DNA of 64,000 nt from Burkholderiales bacterium (GTDB lineage: Bacteria > Pseudomonadota > Gammaproteobacteria > Burkholderiales > Burkholderiaceae_C). A program made the translations under genes and the position numbers. The stretch is taken from positions 310,001 through 374,000 of the forward strand of contig JACRNC010000015.1 in the NCBI GenBank assembly GCA_016219375.1. The letters are read 5' to 3'. Positions 60,456 through 64,000 of the stretch are shown here, in pieces. Positions within the stretch are counted from its first letter, which is position 1. Each line of letters starts with the position of its first letter. Under the pieces are notes generated by a model. It saw only the letters and a program-made list of their open reading frames with translations. It did no database searches and was not told the DNA's origin.

Positions 60456-61373
60456 ATGCAACCCACCCCACCCATGATCCACAACCCCGTCCCCTGGCCC
60501 GGCGGCGCCCGCTGCGCGGTGTCCTTCACCTTCGACATGGACGCCGAGAGCCTGCTCCATCTGTCCTACCCCGACCGCGCCCACACGATGGTGGCCACCG
60601 CCTCCCAGCTGCGCTACGGACCCACGGTGGCCGTGCCGCGCATCCTGGAGAGCTGGCGCCACTTCGGCATCAAGCAGACCTTCTTCGTGCCCGGCTGGTG
60701 CGCCGAGCGCTATCCGCACACGGTGGAGGCCATGATCAGGGACGGGCACGAGGTGGCCGGCCACGGCTGGCTGCACGAGCATCCCAACGAGCTAACGGAC
60801 GAGCAGGAGCGCTTCTGGCTGCGCCACAGCCTGGCGTCGGTGGAGAAGATCACCGGCATCAAGCCCGTGGGCTGGCGCGCGCCGCTCTACAACTACTCGC
60901 ACCGATCCACCGACCTGCTGCTGGAAGAAGGCATCGCGTACGACGCCTCATTGATGGGCGACGACGTGCCCTACCTGGTGGAGGGCAGCCGCGCCAGCCT
61001 GCTGCAGCTGCCGTCGCACTGGGGCATGGACGACTGGCCGCCCTTCATGCACAGCACGGAGTTCGGCTTCCAGATGCCCATCCAGGCCCCGGCGTTCGCC
61101 TGGAACAACTGGTGGCAGGAGTTCGAGGCCCAGTGGGAGCACGGCGGGCTGTGGGTGCCGGTGTGGCATCCCTTCCTCTCCGGCCGGCTGGCGCGCTGGC
61201 AGCAGACCCACCGCATGATCGAGAAGATGCTGGACAAGGGCGGCGTGTGGTTCGCCCCGATGCGCGACATCGCGCGGCACGTGCGCCAGTGCATGGCCGA
61301 TGGCGTGTGGCAGCCGCGGTCGGAGCGCTATGGCCGGCTCGACGGGCTGCCCGCCGTCCCGGTGGCTCCGTAG
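60456..61373 (+). CDS. Polysaccharide deacetylase family protein
   Basis: A 305-residue NodB-homology (CE4) protein. The metal and catalytic residues are visible: FTFDMDAES (Asp), GHEVAGHGWLHEHP (the His-x3-His pair), and WRAPLYNYS (Arg-Ala-Pro block). The DMDAE form and the length resemble the PuuE/HpPgdA-like cytoplasmic group, which includes peptidoglycan deacetylase relatives and allantoinase-like enzymes. No signal peptide is seen. Starts at 60456 or 60474 are both possible, without a clear ribosome binding site. It is divergent from the small lipoprotein gene and convergent with cydB. Confidence 0.88.
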   Translation: MQPTPPMIHNPVPWPGGARCAVSFTFDMDAESLLHLSYPDRAHTMVATASQLRYGPTVAVPRILESWRHFGIKQTFFVPGWCAERYPHTVEAMIRDGHEVAGHGWLHEHPNELTDEQERFWLRHSLASVEKITGIKPVGWRAPLYNYSHRSTDLLLEEGIAYDASLMGDDVPYLVEGSRASLLQLPSHWGMDDWPPFMHSTEFGFQMPIQAPAFAWNNWWQEFEAQWEHGGLWVPVWHPFLSGRLARWQQTHRMIEKMLDKGGVWFAPMRDIARHVRQCMADGVWQPRSERYGRLDGLPAVPVAP

Positions 61374-61404
61374 CGGACGCGGGCCAGCCGCCGGCGCCCG
61401 CGGC

Positions 61405-62412
61405 TCAGCCGTGATAGCCCAGGTCGCCCCGCACCTTGCCGCGGAACACCCAGTACGACCAGGCCACATAGAGCAGCAGCACCGGCAGCAGGAACATCGT
61501 GCCGATCAGCAGGAAGCCCTGCGACTTGGGCGCAGCAGCCGCGTCCCACAGCGTGATGTAGGGCGGGGCGATGAAGGGCCACAGGCTGATCACCAGGCCG
61601 GTGAAGGCCAGGAAGAACAGGCCGAAGGCGCACAGGAAGGGCGCCACCTCCCAGCCGCGGCGCAGGCCGCGCACCAGGGTCAGCGCCAGCAGTGCCGTGA
61701 GGATGGGCACCGGCGAGAACCACAGCATGTTGGGCCAGCTGAACCAGCGCGCGGCGATCTGCGGATAGGCCGACGGCGTCCACACGCTGATCAGCACGAT
61801 GAAGGCCAGCACGCCGATCAGGCTGCGGCCGGCCCAGCGCCGGGCCCAGTGCTGCAGCTCGCCTTCGGTCTTCATGATCAGCCAGGTGGCGCCCAGCAGC
61901 ACATAGCCGCAGACCACGCCCAGGCCGGTGAGCAGCGGGAAGGGCTGGATCCAGTCCCAACTGGTGCCGGCGAACTGGCGGCCGTGGATGGGAAAGCCGG
62001 TGACGAAGTTGCCCAGCACCACGCCCTGGGCATAGGCCGCGGCCAGCGAGCCCCAGAAGAAGCCGCGGTCCCAGACCTGGCGGCGGGCGCCGGCCACCTC
62101 GCGGAACTCGAAGGCCACGCCGCGGAAGACCAGCCCCAGCAGCATCACCAGGATGGGGAAGTACAGCGCCGGCATGATGATGGCGAAGGCCAGCGGGAAG
62201 ACCGCCAGCAGCCCGCCGCCGCCCAGGATCAGCCAGGTCTCGTTGAAGTCCCACACCGGGGCGACGGACGCCACCATGCGCTCGCGGTCCTCGGCCTGCG
62301 GGCGCAGGCCGAAGAGCATGCCCACGCCCAGGTCGAAGCCGTCGAGCAGCACGTACATGAAGACGGCCAGGGCCAGGATGGCGGCCCACAGCGGCACCAG
62401 GTCAAGCTCCAT
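61405..62412 (-). CDS. cydB: Cytochrome bd-type (CIO) ubiquinol oxidase subunit II, CydB
   Basis: A 335-residue membrane protein with about eight hydrophobic segments. It starts MELDLVPLWAAILALAVFMYVLLDGFDLGVG, typical of CydB/CioB, with conserved PVWDFNETWLI. With CydA it forms the quinol oxidase that reduces oxygen at high affinity. The length is shorter than E. coli CydB (379), as in the CIO group. The start overlaps the cydA end by 11 bases, with GGGAGG upstream. No CydX-like small subunit frame was seen in the 31 bp before the convergent deacetylase end. Confidence 0.95.
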   Translation of the reverse strand: MELDLVPLWAAILALAVFMYVLLDGFDLGVGMLFGLRPQAEDRERMVASVAPVWDFNETWLILGGGGLLAVFPLAFAIIMPALYFPILVMLLGLVFRGVAFEFREVAGARRQVWDRGFFWGSLAAAYAQGVVLGNFVTGFPIHGRQFAGTSWDWIQPFPLLTGLGVVCGYVLLGATWLIMKTEGELQHWARRWAGRSLIGVLAFIVLISVWTPSAYPQIAARWFSWPNMLWFSPVPILTALLALTLVRGLRRGWEVAPFLCAFGLFFLAFTGLVISLWPFIAPPYITLWDAAAAPKSQGFLLIGTMFLLPVLLLYVAWSYWVFRGKVRGDLGYHG

Positions 62413-63856
62413 GTGGGCCTCCCGGGATGGCGGCGCCGCGCAGCGGGGCGGCTGAGCCGGCCGTGGCCTGGCCGGGTGCCTCCTGCTGTGCGGCGGACAG
62501 CGGCCGCGCGGCGCGGGCCTGCTCGTCGAGCTCCTCGCTGGCGGCCAGGGGCGGGCCCAGGCGCACCAGGCGACGCAGCAGCACGAAGCCGCCGCCAAAG
62601 ATCACCAGATAGGCCAGCACATAGCCGGCCAGCGACAGGGCCACGTCCCCGGTGGTCAGCGACGGCGTCACCGCGTCGCGCGTGCGCATCAGGCCGTAGA
62701 CCACCCAGGGCTGGCGGCCCACCTCGGTCACCGTCCAGCCGGCCAGCACGGCGATGAAGCCCAGCGGCATGGTCAGCCGCGCCAGCTTCAGGAACGCCGG
62801 TGAGCGGGTCAGCCGACCGCGCGCGGCCATCAGCCAGCCGATGACCACGGTCAGCAGCATCAGCAGCCCGATGCCCACCATCACGCGGAAGGCGAAGTAG
62901 ACGATGGCCACCGGCGGGCGGTCCTCGGGCGCCCACTCCTTCAGGCCCTTGACCTCGCCGTCCAGGCTGTGCGTCAGGTAGAGGCTGGCCAGCCCCGGGA
63001 TGGCCACTTCGTAGTGGTTGGTCTCGGCCTGCTGGTCGGGGATGGCGAAGAGCGACGCCGGCACGCGGGTGCCCGTCTCCCACAGCCCCTCCATCGCCGC
63101 GACCTTGGCCGGCTGGTGCTCCAGCGTGTTCAGGCCGTGCAGGTCGCCCAGCACGATCTGCAGCGGCACGGCGATGCTGAGAAAGCCCAGCGACATGCGC
63201 ACCATCACGCGCGATTCGGCCGGGAAGCGGCCCTTGCGCAAATAGCCCGCGGCCACGCCCAGGATGACGAAGGCCGTGGTCACGGTGAAGGCCACCACCG
63301 TGTGCGAGAGGCGATAGGGGAAGGACGGCGTGAAGATGATGGACATCAGGTTCACCGGCTCAAAGCGGCCATCCACCACCTCGAAGCCCTGCGGCGTCTG
63401 CATCCAGCTGTTGACCGCGATGATCCAGAACGACGAGATCAGCGTGCCCAGCGCCACCATCGCCGCGGAGAACACATGCGCCCATTGCGGCACCAGCTTG
63501 CGGCCAAAGAGCAGCACGCCCAGGAAGGCGCTCTCCAGGAAGAACGCGGTGAGCACCTCATAGGCCATGAGCGAGCCCACGACGCTGGAGGTGGCGTCGA
63601 TGTAGCGGCTCCAGTTGGTGCCGAACTGGAAGGGCATGACGATGCCCGAGACCACGCCCATGCCGAAGGACACCGCGAAGATCTTGATCCAGAAGGCCGA
63701 CAGGCGGCGGTAGACGTCGTCCTTCTTGATCCACCACAGCGTCTCCAGCGTGACGATGTAGCAGGCCAGGCCGATGGTGAAGGCCGGCAGCAGGATGTGC
63801 CAGGCGATCACCCACACGAACTGCAGGCGCGACAGGAGCAGGGCGTCGAGCGTCAT
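62402..63856 (-). CDS. cydA: Cytochrome bd-type (CIO) ubiquinol oxidase subunit I, CydA
   Basis: A 484-residue heme-bearing subunit. The N-terminus LLSRLQFVWVIAWHILLPAFTIG carries the heme-ligand His. GDLHGLNTLEHQPAKVAAMEG and the short quinol loop (IPDQQAETNHYE, then PVAIVYFAFRVMVG) place it in the short-Q-loop, cyanide-insensitive (CioA) group, not the E. coli long-loop type. The ATG at 63856 matches homologues; 30 Ala/Pro-rich codons upstream are open but belong to the preceding gene region. A hydrophilic Ala/Pro-rich tail ends the protein. It is 4 bp after an upstream gene, so probably co-transcribed. Confidence 0.95.
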   Translation of the reverse strand: MTLDALLLSRLQFVWVIAWHILLPAFTIGLACYIVTLETLWWIKKDDVYRRLSAFWIKIFAVSFGMGVVSGIVMPFQFGTNWSRYIDATSSVVGSLMAYEVLTAFFLESAFLGVLLFGRKLVPQWAHVFSAAMVALGTLISSFWIIAVNSWMQTPQGFEVVDGRFEPVNLMSIIFTPSFPYRLSHTVVAFTVTTAFVILGVAAGYLRKGRFPAESRVMVRMSLGFLSIAVPLQIVLGDLHGLNTLEHQPAKVAAMEGLWETGTRVPASLFAIPDQQAETNHYEVAIPGLASLYLTHSLDGEVKGLKEWAPEDRPPVAIVYFAFRVMVGIGLLMLLTVVIGWLMAARGRLTRSPAFLKLARLTMPLGFIAVLAGWTVTEVGRQPWVVYGLMRTRDAVTPSLTTGDVALSLAGYVLAYLVIFGGGFVLLRRLVRLGPPLAASEELDEQARAARPLSAAQQEAPGQATAGSAAPLRGAAIPGGPHGA

Positions 63857-63860
63857 CGCG

Positions 63861-64000
63861 TCAGAGCGGGGCGGCCTTGCCGGACGCGCGGCGGGCGGAG
63901 CCGTTGCCGGTCGCGCTGCCGTTTGTGCTGCCGTTTGCGCTGCCATTGGTGGCGCCGTTCGTTGCGCCGTTGGTCGTCGCGTTCAGGGCGCGCGGCTGCG
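63861..64000 (-). CDS. C-terminal tail of an upstream gene with Asn-Gly repeats (partial)
   Basis: A 45-codon open frame enters from the right edge and ends in TGA 4 bp before the cydA start. It encodes a repeat of NGAT/NGSA/NGST type (about residues 10-34 of the visible part) and ends RRASGKAAPL. The repeats follow a 12-base DNA period. The spacing to cydA suggests one operon. The main body of the gene is outside the window, so its function is unknown. Confidence 0.5.
   Translation of the reverse strand, partial: QPRALNATTNGATNGATNGSANGSTNGSATGNGSARRASGKAAPL

Noticed and set aside
60293..60538. N-terminal extension of the small lipoprotein frame
   Set aside because: It runs antisense through the start of the deacetylase gene, and the lipobox signal needs the start at 60292.

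Overview
The window looks like chromosomal DNA of a very GC-rich betaproteobacterium. The best guess is a Burkholderiales member near the Comamonadaceae / Leptothrix-Rubrivivax-Roseateles group. Three things suggest this: the gene order greA - DUF4149 - yhbY - rlmE - ftsH - folP - glmM - pstSCAB - phoU - phoB - phoR, a PhaR-type polyhydroxyalkanoate regulator, and the CarA and RpmE2 sequence types. The genus is inference. No tRNA, rRNA, CRISPR array or intact insertion sequence was seen, and the long antisense reading frames are GC-codon shadows.

Layout. (1) 1-3351, minus strand: the end of a GMC-type oxidoreductase, its Tat-exported small subunit, and a hybrid histidine kinase whose ATPase domain looks degenerate. 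(2) 3746-18585, plus strand: a compact glycogen/trehalose operon, glgB-glgC-glgX-treZ-(malQ::treY)-glgA, mostly joined by start/stop overlaps. Its central gene encodes a 1786-residue protein that joins a 4-alpha-glucanotransferase to a maltooligosyltrehalose synthase. A perfect 18-bp palindrome lies in the 5' region. (3) 18709-26034: an acyl-CoA hydrolase-like gene, phaR, a divergent tesA / ABC-ATPase pair, rlmB, a lipoprotein, an MFS exporter, a 2-hydroxyacid dehydrogenase and an unknown gene. (4) 26383-37560: carAB, greA, a DUF4149 gene, yhbY, rlmE, ftsH, folP and glmM. (5) 37637-44528: the phosphate regulon, with a well-formed Pho box and -10 ahead of pstS. (6) 44679-48865, minus strand: a membrane glycosyltransferase-like gene, rpmE2, rho and trxA. 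(7) 49017-55398: an AddB/AddA-type helicase-nuclease pair. (8) 55458-56104: a ribbon-helix-helix / PIN toxin-antitoxin pair with a palindromic operator. (9) 56184-63856: an ABC exporter, a small membrane protein, an AI-2E family transporter, a small lipoprotein, a polysaccharide deacetylase and a cyanide-insensitive-type cytochrome bd oxidase. The C-terminal tail of one more gene ends just before cydA.

How the parts work together. GlgC and GlgA make linear glucan from glucose-1-phosphate and GlgB branches it. GlgX debranches it. MalQ reshapes short maltodextrins, TreY converts the reducing end to a trehalose unit, and TreZ releases trehalose. One transcript could therefore couple storage glucan to an osmoprotectant. 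PstSCAB, PhoU, PhoB and PhoR form the complete phosphate-sensing loop. The most unusual items are the MalQ-TreY fusion, the degenerate kinase next to the glycogen operon, the strong terminator hairpin placed directly in front of greA, and the paired Pho boxes.
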